Part shown: positions 40,544-48,244 of the stretch, piece after piece
How the letters are laid out: each line of letters begins with the position of its first letter
Position numbering within the stretch: the stretch's first letter is position 1
DNA from: Acidovorax sp. SUPP3334
GTDB lineage: Bacteria; Pseudomonadota; Gammaproteobacteria; Burkholderiales; Burkholderiaceae_C
NCBI RefSeq assembly: GCF_030159055.1
Contig: NZ_BQXQ01000021.1
Span: forward strand, 1 to 64,000
Direction of reading: 5' to 3'
DNA length: 64,000 nucleotides
Made by a program: the position numbers and the translations under genes
The notes under the pieces: model-generated
Told to the model about the DNA's origin: nothing
Database searches by the model: none
What the model saw: only the letters and a program-made list of their open reading frames with translations

Positions 40544-41547
40544 TATAAACCGAAGTACCAGCGCACGGAGTGGAAAAACACCGGCGCCGCAAAGCACAGC
40601 GCGTCCACCCGGTCCAGCAGGCCGCCCGCGCCGGTGACCGACTGGCCCTGCATGCCCCAGCTCCTGATGCCGCGGTCGCGCTTGAGGGCTTTCATCACCA
40701 GATGCCCCAGGCTGCCCGCCAGGCAGGCCAGCAGCGCCATGCCCAGCGCCTGGCCCGGCTTGAACGGCGTGATGAACGACAGCATGACGCCCGCCACGCC
40801 GCCCACCGCGACGCCGCTGGCCCAGCTCAGCCATTGAAAGCTCTGGCTCACCTGCGGCGCCACGGGCCGGTGCGGAAATTTTCGACCCAGCAGATGCTGG
40901 GCGATCACGCCGGCCTGCACCACCACCACCAGGAAGAATACGAGGAACGCGCCCTTGCCCTCGTAGCCCGGAAAGTCGAGCAGCAGCAGCGCGGGCACAT
41001 GGCTCATGCCGTACACGCACACCATGATTCCCCACTGCAGCTTGGCGTTGCGCTCCAGGAAGCGCTCGGGATCGTTGGCCAGCGCGCTGGCCACCGGCAA
41101 CGCCAGAAACACATAGACGGGAATGAACACCGTGAACAGATCGAACTTGCGCGTGCCCACGATGATGAACTGCAGCGGCAGCACCACGAAGAAAGCCAGG
41201 ACCAGGCTGCGGTGGTCGCCCCGCCGCGTGGGCGATAGCGTGATGAACTCGCGCAGCGCGAAGAACGCCACGATGGCGAACAGCACCGTGGCCACTGCAT
41301 CGCCCAGCGCCCAGCCGATCCAGAACACCGTGGCCATGAACCACGAGGTTTTCAGCAAGCTCCAAAAACGCCGCCATTCCTGCTGGTGCGCTTCGTGTTC
41401 GGCCTGGTCGTGCTCGTCGGTGCTGCGCGCCTCGCGCAGCGTCTGGAAGAACGCATACAGCGTGACCAGCGACAGCAGGCCGAACATCGCGATGAACAGC
41501 GCGCCGATCTGCTGCGTGGTGGTGAGATTGCGAAGGAAGTCGTTCAT
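40543..41547 (-). CDS. CdsA-like phosphatidate cytidylyltransferase
   Basis: 334-residue polytopic membrane protein of the CTP:phosphatidate cytidylyltransferase family, which makes CDP-diacylglycerol. The C-terminal signature is recognisable as KRDRGIRSWGM, then GAGGLLDRVDAL, with D312-R-x-D315 intact. The usual Lys-Asp pair after KRxxG is replaced by Arg-Ser, and the HGG of the motif reads GAGG, so activity is not certain. It starts 2 nt after the PlsC-like gene and forms an operon with it. Confidence 0.82.
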   Translation of the reverse strand: MNDFLRNLTTTQQIGALFIAMFGLLSLVTLYAFFQTLREARSTDEHDQAEHEAHQQEWRRFWSLLKTSWFMATVFWIGWALGDAVATVLFAIVAFFALREFITLSPTRRGDHRSLVLAFFVVLPLQFIIVGTRKFDLFTVFIPVYVFLALPVASALANDPERFLERNAKLQWGIMVCVYGMSHVPALLLLDFPGYEGKGAFLVFFLVVVVQAGVIAQHLLGRKFPHRPVAPQVSQSFQWLSWASGVAVGGVAGVMLSFITPFKPGQALGMALLACLAGSLGHLVMKALKRDRGIRSWGMQGQSVTGAGGLLDRVDALCFAAPVFFHSVRWYFGL

Positions 41548-41549
41548 CC

Positions 41550-42446
41550 TCAGAGCTCCCGCAGCGCGATGACGGCGCGGCGTGCGCGGTCCAGGAACGG
41601 GCGGCGCTCTTCGCCGGGCTCGACCTGGATGGGCGCGCCGAAGGTCACCGAGCACAGGATGGGCACCGGCACCACTTCGCCCTTGGGCATGACGCGCTGC
41701 ACGTTGTGGATCCAGGCCGGCACCAGCACCGCCTGCGGGAACATCAGCGCCAGCTTGTACAGGCCCGACTTGAACGGTTGCGGCTCATCGCCTTGGCCGC
41801 GCGTGCCTTCGGGAAAGATCACGATCGAGTCGCCGCTCTCAAGGGCCCGTACCAGCGGGGCCAGCGGATCGTCGGGCGCCAGCGCATCGCGCAGGGCTTG
41901 CGCGTCGAGGACCGGAGCGTCTGAAGCCGCACCGGACGCGGGCGCCGGCTCGGCCGCATGCGTCATGTCGGGCAGCGCGGAGGGGGCGGCGGGCGCGGCA
42001 GGCATTTCGGCCGCCACAAATCCGGACAACGGAATCTGCTCGCCTTCCGCCGGGTTTGGGGTGCCCAAAGGCGCCGCGATCCCGGGCGAGTCGAGCGACG
42101 GCTCCACCCTGACGGCCTCGACCGGCGCCGCGGCCGCGGCTGCGGCCGGCGGGGTGCCCGACTGGCGATCGACATACACCGCGTTGAACACGGCCGTGGT
42201 GATCCATTGCCTAAACGGCGTCTTGGTCCAGTAGTCCTTGGCGGCGATGGGGCGCGTGATGCTGCGCAGCTCCTGCGGCAGGGCCGCCCAGATCATCACC
42301 AGGTCGGCGTGGCTCTGGTGGTTGGCGAAATAGATGCGTTGCTCCGCCTTGGGCGGGCAGCCGTACCAGCGGGCCTGGGAGCCGGTCAGAAAGCGCACCA
42401 GTCCCAGGAGGAAAAGGCTCATCAACTTGGAAAGCATGGCGGCCAT
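41550..42446 (-). CDS. PlsC-like 1-acyl-glycerol-3-phosphate acyltransferase
   Basis: 298-residue membrane-bound acyltransferase. The catalytic HX4D motif is NHQSHAD (residues 42-48) and the substrate motif FPEGTRG is at 211-217, with a hydrophobic N-terminal helix. Between the two motifs lies an insertion of about 85 residues (roughly 97-182) of almost pure Ala/Pro/Glu-rich sequence not seen in typical PlsC. The start is uncertain among ATGs at 42446 and 42437. It is paired with the CdsA-like gene, so it likely makes the phosphatidate that enzyme uses. Confidence 0.82.
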   Translation of the reverse strand: MAAMLSKLMSLFLLGLVRFLTGSQARWYGCPPKAEQRIYFANHQSHADLVMIWAALPQELRSITRPIAAKDYWTKTPFRQWITTAVFNAVYVDRQSGTPPAAAAAAAPVEAVRVEPSLDSPGIAAPLGTPNPAEGEQIPLSGFVAAEMPAAPAAPSALPDMTHAAEPAPASGAASDAPVLDAQALRDALAPDDPLAPLVRALESGDSIVIFPEGTRGQGDEPQPFKSGLYKLALMFPQAVLVPAWIHNVQRVMPKGEVVPVPILCSVTFGAPIQVEPGEERRPFLDRARRAVIALREL

Positions 42447-42664
42447 GATACGGGCGCAGAAAAGGGCCGCCGCAATGGCCGAGCCCGGGTGCGCGCTACG
42501 GCTGAACAGACGCCGCCACGGTTTTTCCGCATCGGGCTGAAATTCCATTCTGCAAGGCGGAATTTTTCAAGTTCGCGCTTTTCTTTCATTAGGGCACTTC
42601 TAGACTATCCGTACCGTTCGAAAGCGGTTGGGTTTTCCATCTACAAGAAATAAGGGGGTTTTCC

Positions 42665-43660
42665 ATGAATTTTTCGACCACGCGCCGCAAGGCACTGGTT
42701 CTGGGCCTATCGGGCGCCTTGCCCTTCGGGGCGCAGGCGCAGGGAGCCCCTTCTTCGACGGCCGACTACCCCTCGCATCCCGTGCGCCTGATCGTGCCGT
42801 TCGCACCCGGCGGCTCGACCGACATCCTCGGCCGCCTGCTGTCGAAGCATTTGTTTCCAGCCAGCGGCCAGCCCATGGTGGTGGAAAACATGGCCGGTGC
42901 GGGCGGCAATCTGGGCGCGTCGCTGGTGGCCCGCTCTCCGGCCGACGGCTACACGCTGGAGATCGGCGCCATGTCCACGCATGCCATGAACGGCAGCCTG
43001 TACAAGCAATTGCCCTTCGACCCGATGAACGATTTCGATACCGTGGCCATGCTGGCCTACGCGATCAACGTCATCGCCGTTGCGCCCAGCGTGCCCGCGC
43101 GCAACTTCGCCGAACTGCTGGACTACATCCGCGCCAATCCGGGCAAGCTCAACTACGCCTCGGGCGGCATCGGCACGCACAACCATCTCACGCTCGCGCT
43201 GCTGGCGAAGACCGCGCAACTGGACATCGTTCACGTGCCCTACAAAGGGGGTGGCCCCGCCGTCGCCGCGCTGTTGCAGGGTGAATGCCAGATGTTCGCG
43301 GGCGGCGCCTCGCTGCTGCTGCCGCATGCGCAGGCCGGCAAGGTACGCCTGATCGCCGTGACCGAAAAGACCCGCTCCGACCTGCTGCCCGATGTGCCCA
43401 GCGCGTCCGAAACGCTCAAGGGTTTCGAGGTCACCAACTGGTATGGCGTGTTCGCGCCCAAGGGGCTCGATCCGGCGCGCCGTGCCGTGATCAATCACGA
43501 AATCAACCGGGTGACGGGCCTGCCCGAAGTGGCCGAACGGCTCAAGGGTCTGGGCATGGTGCGCGCGCCCGTCGATCCGGTTCAGTTGCGCGAGATCCTG
43601 CAGGCTGACTACCGGCTGTGGTCCTCCACCGTCAAGTCGCTGGGAATCGCCTCCGAATGA
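42665..43660 (+). CDS. Bug/TctC family tripartite-transporter substrate-binding protein
   Basis: 331-residue periplasmic receptor. A signal peptide with a twin-arginine-like start TTRRKALVLGLSGAL ends near residue 26 (AQAQG). YPSHPVRLIVPFAPGGSTDILGR is the hallmark of Bug proteins, and NMAGAGGNLGASLVARSPADGYTL follows. Bug receptors bind carboxylates or aromatic acids. No TctA/TctB membrane genes are nearby. The ribosome site is AAGGGGG. It overlaps the cupin gene by ATGA, so it heads a three-gene unit. Confidence 0.93.
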   Translation: MNFSTTRRKALVLGLSGALPFGAQAQGAPSSTADYPSHPVRLIVPFAPGGSTDILGRLLSKHLFPASGQPMVVENMAGAGGNLGASLVARSPADGYTLEIGAMSTHAMNGSLYKQLPFDPMNDFDTVAMLAYAINVIAVAPSVPARNFAELLDYIRANPGKLNYASGGIGTHNHLTLALLAKTAQLDIVHVPYKGGGPAVAALLQGECQMFAGGASLLLPHAQAGKVRLIAVTEKTRSDLLPDVPSASETLKGFEVTNWYGVFAPKGLDPARRAVINHEINRVTGLPEVAERLKGLGMVRAPVDPVQLREILQADYRLWSSTVKSLGIASE

Positions 43661-44016
43661 ATACCCCACACCCCCTGTCCGGGGCGCTGAACAGCGTCGA
43701 CTGGAGTGCCTTGGAATGGACGCCCGTGCGCCGCGGCATCGAGCGCAAGGCGTTCGGCAGCGAGCACGTCACGCTCGCGCTGCACCGGCTGATGCCGGGG
43801 CACGAGCCGCGTCCGCACTCCCATCCCCATGAGCAGGTGGTGTACATCCTTTCGGGCCAGATCGACTTTTTCATCGACCAGCAGGTCAAGCGCCTCGGCC
43901 CCGGGGGACTGCTGGTGATTCCGCCCAACGTCCAGCACTACGGGGTGGTCGTGGGCGACGAGCCGGTGCTCAATCTCGACGTTTTCACGCCCGCGCGCCC
44001 GGAATACCTGGCATGA
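43657..44016 (+). CDS. Small cupin-domain protein
   Basis: 119-residue single-domain cupin. Metal-binding motif 1 is PHSHPHEQVVYILSG, with H54, H56 or H58 and the Glu after it; motif 2 is PPNVQHYGVV. Such proteins act as small dioxygenases, isomerases or ligand sensors. Tight ATGA overlaps on both sides (Bug receptor upstream, aldolase downstream) indicate a role in the same pathway, whose substrate is unknown. Confidence 0.88.
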   Translation: MNTPHPLSGALNSVDWSALEWTPVRRGIERKAFGSEHVTLALHRLMPGHEPRPHSHPHEQVVYILSGQIDFFIDQQVKRLGPGGLLVIPPNVQHYGVVVGDEPVLNLDVFTPARPEYLA

Positions 44017-44804
44017 GCGGCGCCCCCCAAGGCGCTGGCGACGGCCGTTCCCTGCGCGAACGGCTTGTGGCGGGCGAGCCTTTGTTCTCGACCTTCGTCA
44101 AGACGACCTCGCACCAGACGGTGGAGGTGCTCGCCGCCACGGGCCTCGATACCCTGGTGCTCGACGCCGAGCACGCACCGTTCGGCCCCGAGAGCCTGGA
44201 CCGCAGCCTGCTCGCCGCGCGCGCCTGCGGCCTTCCCGTGCTCGTGCGCGTGCCGTACCCGCGCGGCGCGGCCATCCAGCAGGCGCTGGACATGGGGGCT
44301 GCCGGGGTGATGGTGCCGCACGTGGACTCCGCCGCCGTTGCACTCGACGTGGTGCGCGCGGCGCGGTATGGCGGCACCCGTGGTTATTCCGCTTCGCCGC
44401 GCGCCGGAGGCTATGGCCAGCGCGGCATGGCCGAGCATCTGCGCCTGAGCGACGCGCATACCGCCGTTCTCGTGCAGATCGAAAGCGGGCAGGCCGTGGC
44501 GCAGGCGCGAGAGATCGCGGCCGTGCCCGGTGTCGACTGCCTGTTCATCGGCCCTGCCGATCTCGCCGTATCGATCGGGGCCGACAGCCCGACCGATCCG
44601 CGCGTGACCGAGGCGGTGGCCCAGGTGTGCGAAGCGGGGCGCCAGGCACGTTGTGCCGTAGGCTGCTTCGTGTCCGATGTGCGTCAGGTGACTAGCCTGC
44701 GTGCGCTGGGCGTCGCGTTCTTCGTCGTCGGCTCCGACCAGGCGCTCTTGCGTGCCGCGGCACGGCAGGCGATGGCGGGAGCGCTTGAATCCATGGCGGC
44801 ATAG
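44013..44804 (+). CDS. HpcH/HpaI family class II aldolase
   Basis: 263-residue metal-dependent aldolase, which cleaves 2-oxo-4-hydroxy acids to pyruvate plus an aldehyde. Family residues are visible: H54 in LDAEHAPF, metal ligands E157 (VQIESGQAV) and D183 (FIGPADLAVSIG), and the substrate loop GTRGYSASPRAGGYG. Relatives act on 4-hydroxy-2-oxoheptanedioate or 2-dehydro-3-deoxyglucarate; the exact substrate is unclear. It is the last gene of the Bug-cupin-aldolase unit. Confidence 0.92.
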   Translation: MSGAPQGAGDGRSLRERLVAGEPLFSTFVKTTSHQTVEVLAATGLDTLVLDAEHAPFGPESLDRSLLAARACGLPVLVRVPYPRGAAIQQALDMGAAGVMVPHVDSAAVALDVVRAARYGGTRGYSASPRAGGYGQRGMAEHLRLSDAHTAVLVQIESGQAVAQAREIAAVPGVDCLFIGPADLAVSIGADSPTDPRVTEAVAQVCEAGRQARCAVGCFVSDVRQVTSLRALGVAFFVVGSDQALLRAAARQAMAGALESMAA

Positions 44805-44872
44805 GCTGCGTACCGCTGATTGCGTAGTGCGCACGTGCGCCATACTGCCCAACCCGAGACCGAGAGAGAAAC

Positions 44873-45670
44873 ATGAGTACCGAAGTCCGTTCCGTGCAGC
44901 GTGCGCTGCTCATCCTTCGCGTGATGAACGAGCGATCCACCTGGAGCCTGCAGGAACTGCACCAGCGCACCGGCCTGGCCAAGTCCACGCTGCACCGGCT
45001 GCTGAGCACGCTGGAGTCCGAGAAATACGTGCGCAGCGATCCGCACGCCTACGGCCAATACCAGCTCACGCTGGCCGTGGGCAACCTCAGCAGCGGCATC
45101 AACGAAAAGCTGCGCCTGGCCGAAGTGGCCGCGCCGCTCATGATCTCCACCACGCGCCAGATCAAGTGGCCGCTGTCGCTGGGCGTCATCGAGGGGCACC
45201 AGATCCGCGTGGTGTTCTGCACCATGCCTTACAGCCCCTACGCCATCCGGCCCTCCAGCCTGGGGCGCCGCTACGAGCTGATTCCCTCGGCGCTGGGCCG
45301 CACCTACCTGTCGTTCTGCAGCCGCGCCGAGCGCCGCATCCTGGTGGAGTCGGCCAACCTGCACGGCGACGAGAGCCAGAAGATCACCGACCTGTGGGGC
45401 ATGCGCAAGATCGTGCAGCAAACGCGGCGCCAGGGCTACGCCATTCGCCACGCCCGCAGCAACGCCGAGAGCACGGCGTTCGCCGTGCCGGTGTTCGGCG
45501 GCGGGGTGCTGCGCGGCGCCCTGGTGTATTCGACGTTCGCCAGCCAGATGGACGAGCGCATGCTCAAGCGCTTCCTGCCGCTGGTGCAGGCCACCGCGGA
45601 CCGCATCGGCGAAGAGGCAGCCGTCATGCCCGGCCCGGTGGGCGACATGCTCAACGGCCCGCACGTCTGA
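44873..45670 (+). CDS. IclR family transcriptional regulator
   Basis: 265-residue regulator with an N-terminal winged helix (residues 5-60; SLQELHQRTGLAKSTLHRLLSTLE is the HTH) and a C-terminal effector domain (about 80-250). The overall form resembles MhpR-like IclR proteins that control aromatic-acid catabolism. It lies 68 nt after the aldolase on the same strand, so it is the probable local regulator of the Bug-cupin-aldolase unit. No operator could be identified with confidence. Confidence 0.92.
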   Translation: MSTEVRSVQRALLILRVMNERSTWSLQELHQRTGLAKSTLHRLLSTLESEKYVRSDPHAYGQYQLTLAVGNLSSGINEKLRLAEVAAPLMISTTRQIKWPLSLGVIEGHQIRVVFCTMPYSPYAIRPSSLGRRYELIPSALGRTYLSFCSRAERRILVESANLHGDESQKITDLWGMRKIVQQTRRQGYAIRHARSNAESTAFAVPVFGGGVLRGALVYSTFASQMDERMLKRFLPLVQATADRIGEEAAVMPGPVGDMLNGPHV

Positions 45671-45688
45671 ATCCAGGCGCCTCGGCTC

Positions 45689-45704
45689 CGGGGCTTCTGC
45701 CCCG
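45689..45704. terminator. Possible bidirectional hairpin between iclR-type gene and mtgA
   Basis: Perfect 6-bp stem CGGGGC / GCCCCG with a TTCT loop in the 54-nt gap between two converging genes. There is no T tract on either side, so it is at best a weak or factor-assisted terminator. A short direct repeat CCTGACCTGACCTGG follows. Confidence 0.35.
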
Positions 45705-45724
45705 ACCTGACCTGACCTGGGTTT

Positions 45725-46459
45725 CTAGGGCAGTTCGGCGGCTCCCATGCGGCCCAGGATCACGCGCGTGCGGCCGGACAGGTAGGCCGACCCCGGCGCT
45801 TTTTCAAATCGCTTGGGCTGCGGCAGCATCACCGCCAGCCGGGCCGCTTCGGCCGCGCTGAGTTTGGCGGCGCTTTTGCGAAAGTAGTGCTGCGCGGCGG
45901 CCTCGGCCCCGAACACGCCGTCCCCCCATTCCACGCTGTTCAGGTAGATCTCCAGAATGCGCTGCTTGCTCAGCAGTTGCTCCAGCGCCAGCGTGAGCAC
46001 GAACTCCTGCCCCTTGCGCAGCAGCGTGCGCTCGCCCGACAACAGCAGGTTCTTGGCCAGTTGCTGCGTGATGGTGGAGCCGCCGCGGATCTTGGGGTTG
46101 CGCACGGGCCGGTCGGGCTGCGCCTCCTGGCGCTTGGCGGCCTGGGCCTCGGCGCGGGCGTTGCGCTCCCAGGCCTTTTCGATGGCGTTCCAGTCCACGC
46201 CGTCGTGGTTGACGAAACCGTCGTCCTCCGAGGCGATCACCGCGCGCTTGAGGGTGTCGGCGATCTGGCCATAGGGCACCCACTGCTGGCGCCACTGCAG
46301 CGGGCCGGGGCCGGCGATCTGAGCCCAGGCTTCGGAGCGCTGGAACGCGGTGGATTCCGGGTCGATCACCACCATGGCCGCGATGCGCCCGATGAAGAAG
46401 ACCTGCAGCGCCACGAAAGCCAGCAGCACCAGCCCGATCCATCGCAGCAAGGCTTTCAT
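45725..46459 (-). CDS. mtgA: Monofunctional peptidoglycan glycosyltransferase MtgA
   Basis: 244-residue GT51 enzyme that polymerises lipid II glycan strands. One N-terminal transmembrane anchor (about residues 7-27); catalytic Glu E78 in ASEDDGF; motif 2 GGSTITQQLAKNLLL; motif 3 KGQEFVLTLALEQLLSKQRILE, followed by YLNSVEWGDGVFGAE. No transpeptidase domain. It is the last gene of the RNB-tonB-aroE-mtgA run, 7 nt after aroE. Confidence 0.96.
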   Translation of the reverse strand: MKALLRWIGLVLLAFVALQVFFIGRIAAMVVIDPESTAFQRSEAWAQIAGPGPLQWRQQWVPYGQIADTLKRAVIASEDDGFVNHDGVDWNAIEKAWERNARAEAQAAKRQEAQPDRPVRNPKIRGGSTITQQLAKNLLLSGERTLLRKGQEFVLTLALEQLLSKQRILEIYLNSVEWGDGVFGAEAAAQHYFRKSAAKLSAAEAARLAVMLPQPKRFEKAPGSAYLSGRTRVILGRMGAAELP

Positions 46460-46466
46460 GGCGGGC

Positions 46467-47318
46467 TCAATGGCCTGCCGCCATGGCGGCGCGCAGTTCG
46501 TCCAGCACCTGGGCCGCCGGAGGGCGCACCCCGCGCCAGAGCGCGAAGGCTTGCGCCGCCTGCTCGACCAGCATGCCCAGGCCATCGCGCGGCACGGCGC
46601 CGTGCTGGCGGGCCCAGTCCAGGAACCCTTGCGCCGCGGGGCCGTACATCATGTCGTAGGCCAGGCTGCCGGCGCGCAGCACCTGGGCCGGCACCGGAAT
46701 GTCGCCACCGGCCAGGCTGCTGGCGGTGGCGTTGACGATCAGATCGAAATCGGCCTCCAGCGCATATATCTCTAGGGCATCTAGCTCTGTTTTTTGTAGC
46801 AAAGCCAGATCCGCATGCGCCTGCACCAGGGCCTGTGCTCGGGCGGCCGTGCGGTTGACCACCACGATGCGGCGCGGGCGCTCGTGCAGCAGCGGCCCCA
46901 GCACTCCGGCCGCCGCGCCGCCCGCACCCACCAGCAGCACGTCGCGGCCCGCCAGCGGCACGCCGGCGTTGCGAACGATGTCGGCCACCAGGCCCAGGCC
47001 ATCGGTGTTGTCGGCGGCCACGCTGCCATCGTCGTCGAAGGTGAGCGTATTGGCCGCGCCGGCAAGCCGCACCCGTTCGCTGGCGCGGTGGGCCAGCCGG
47101 GCGGCGTCGAGCTTGAAGGGCACCGTCACATTGCAGCCGCGCCCACCGGATGCGGCGAAGTCGGCCAGGGCCTGGCCGAAGCCCTCCAGCGGCACGAGGC
47201 GGCGGGCGTACGAAATGCGCTCGCCGGTGAGTTCGGCGAATCGCGCATGGATCCAGGGCGAGCGGCTGTGCTCGACCGGGTTTCCCATCACGCAGTAGGA
47301 GTCCACGGGTGAAGTCAT
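46467..47318 (-). CDS. aroE: Shikimate dehydrogenase
   Basis: 283-residue NADPH-dependent enzyme of the shikimate pathway. Substrate residues are SRS (18-20), catalytic K69 in NVTVPFK and D106 in DNTDG; the nucleotide-binding loop is GAGGAA at 131-136. Residues 171-190, between the NRTxxR motif and FDLIVNATASS, are encoded by a repeat copy; this stretch varies in the family, so activity is likely kept. Downstream of tonB, upstream of mtgA. Confidence 0.97.
   Translation of the reverse strand: MTSPVDSYCVMGNPVEHSRSPWIHARFAELTGERISYARRLVPLEGFGQALADFAASGGRGCNVTVPFKLDAARLAHRASERVRLAGAANTLTFDDDGSVAADNTDGLGLVADIVRNAGVPLAGRDVLLVGAGGAAAGVLGPLLHERPRRIVVVNRTAARAQALVQAHADLALLQKTELDALEIYALEADFDLIVNATASSLAGGDIPVPAQVLRAGSLAYDMMYGPAAQGFLDWARQHGAVPRDGLGMLVEQAAQAFALWRGVRPPAAQVLDELRAAMAAGH
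46751..46806 (-). repeat. Dispersed AT-hairpin repeat, copy F (inside aroE)
   Basis: In minus-strand sense it reads GCTACAAAAAACAGAGC, then TAGATGCCCTAGAG, ATATATGCGCTGGAGGCC. It is closely similar to copy D in murG, in the same orientation relative to the gene, and open in the aroE frame. Confidence 0.75.
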
Positions 47319-47383
47319 CGGGGTGCGTTGTGGATAAAAGGCGTTGAGTCGGCCGCAAGCGGCCCGGAGCGCGCGGACATCGA

Positions 47384-48244
47384 TCAGCGCACGCTGGTTT
47401 CGAGGGTCTGGTCGCGCGTGAACTTGAAGCGCGACACCACGGCGATCTGGTCGGCCTTGGCCCGCATGGCCGGGCCGAATGCGCCGAACGGGCCGGCCGA
47501 CCGGGCGATGGCCTGGGCGCGGTTATCGAGCAGCCGGTTGCCGGAGCCCTGCACGATCTCGGTCTCCAGCACCGTGCCGTCGTGGTTCACGGTCACGATC
47601 ATCGTGAGTTCGCCGTAGAGCTTTTTGCCGCCCTGCTCGGGGAAGTTGTCGGTGCCCTTGTCCTCGATCTTGCGGCGCAGCCCGTCGTAGTACACGGCGT
47701 ACACCTCCTCGCGCGTGGCGGGGCTGATGTAGCGCTTCTTGGGACGGGCGTTTTCTTCGTTGATGCGCTTTTCGATCTCGGCCAGCAGCTTGATGAGCTG
47801 GCGGCGCTTTTCTTCCTGCGCCAGGGCGTCGGCGCTCTGGCTGGGCTGGCGCGGATCGGGCACGGGCAGGGTCGCCAGTTGCTTGCGCAGCTGGGCCAGC
47901 AACTGGCTTTGCTGCTCCTGCATGGCATCGAGCTTGCGCTGGGCCTCTTCGAAGTCGTCGCCCACCGCGGTCAAAGCCGAATAGGGCAGGGGGCTGGTGG
48001 CGCGGCCCTTGGCCGCCTCGCCGCCGCCCGCCAGGGACGACTGCGCGATCGCCTGCGCCTTGTCAGGCCGCTCGTTGGACTTGGCATTCACCAGGATCAC
48101 CTCCAGCGGCGTGTCCTGGAAAACGCGGTTGAAGCCTTCCGGGTCGATGAACCGCACCGACAGCAGCACCGCATGCACGGCGACGGACACGCCGAGCGCC
48201 AGCTGCAGCGTGCTGAATCGTTGGAGGAAGGCGGGCGGTTTCAC
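47384..48244 (-). CDS. TonB-family energy transducer
   Basis: 286-residue protein anchored by one N-terminal helix (about residues 13-33, LALGVSVAVHAVLLSVRF) with a periplasmic linker that is coiled-coil-like (about 95-165, Gln/Leu/Glu-rich) rather than the usual Pro-rich spacer. The TonB C-terminal domain at about 185-270 contains GELTMIVTVNHDGTVLETEIVQGSG. No exbB or exbD is adjacent. It overlaps the RNB ribonuclease gene by ATGA. Confidence 0.88.
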   Translation of the reverse strand: MKPPAFLQRFSTLQLALGVSVAVHAVLLSVRFIDPEGFNRVFQDTPLEVILVNAKSNERPDKAQAIAQSSLAGGGEAAKGRATSPLPYSALTAVGDDFEEAQRKLDAMQEQQSQLLAQLRKQLATLPVPDPRQPSQSADALAQEEKRRQLIKLLAEIEKRINEENARPKKRYISPATREEVYAVYYDGLRRKIEDKGTDNFPEQGGKKLYGELTMIVTVNHDGTVLETEIVQGSGNRLLDNRAQAIARSAGPFGAFGPAMRAKADQIAVVSRFKFTRDQTLETSVR

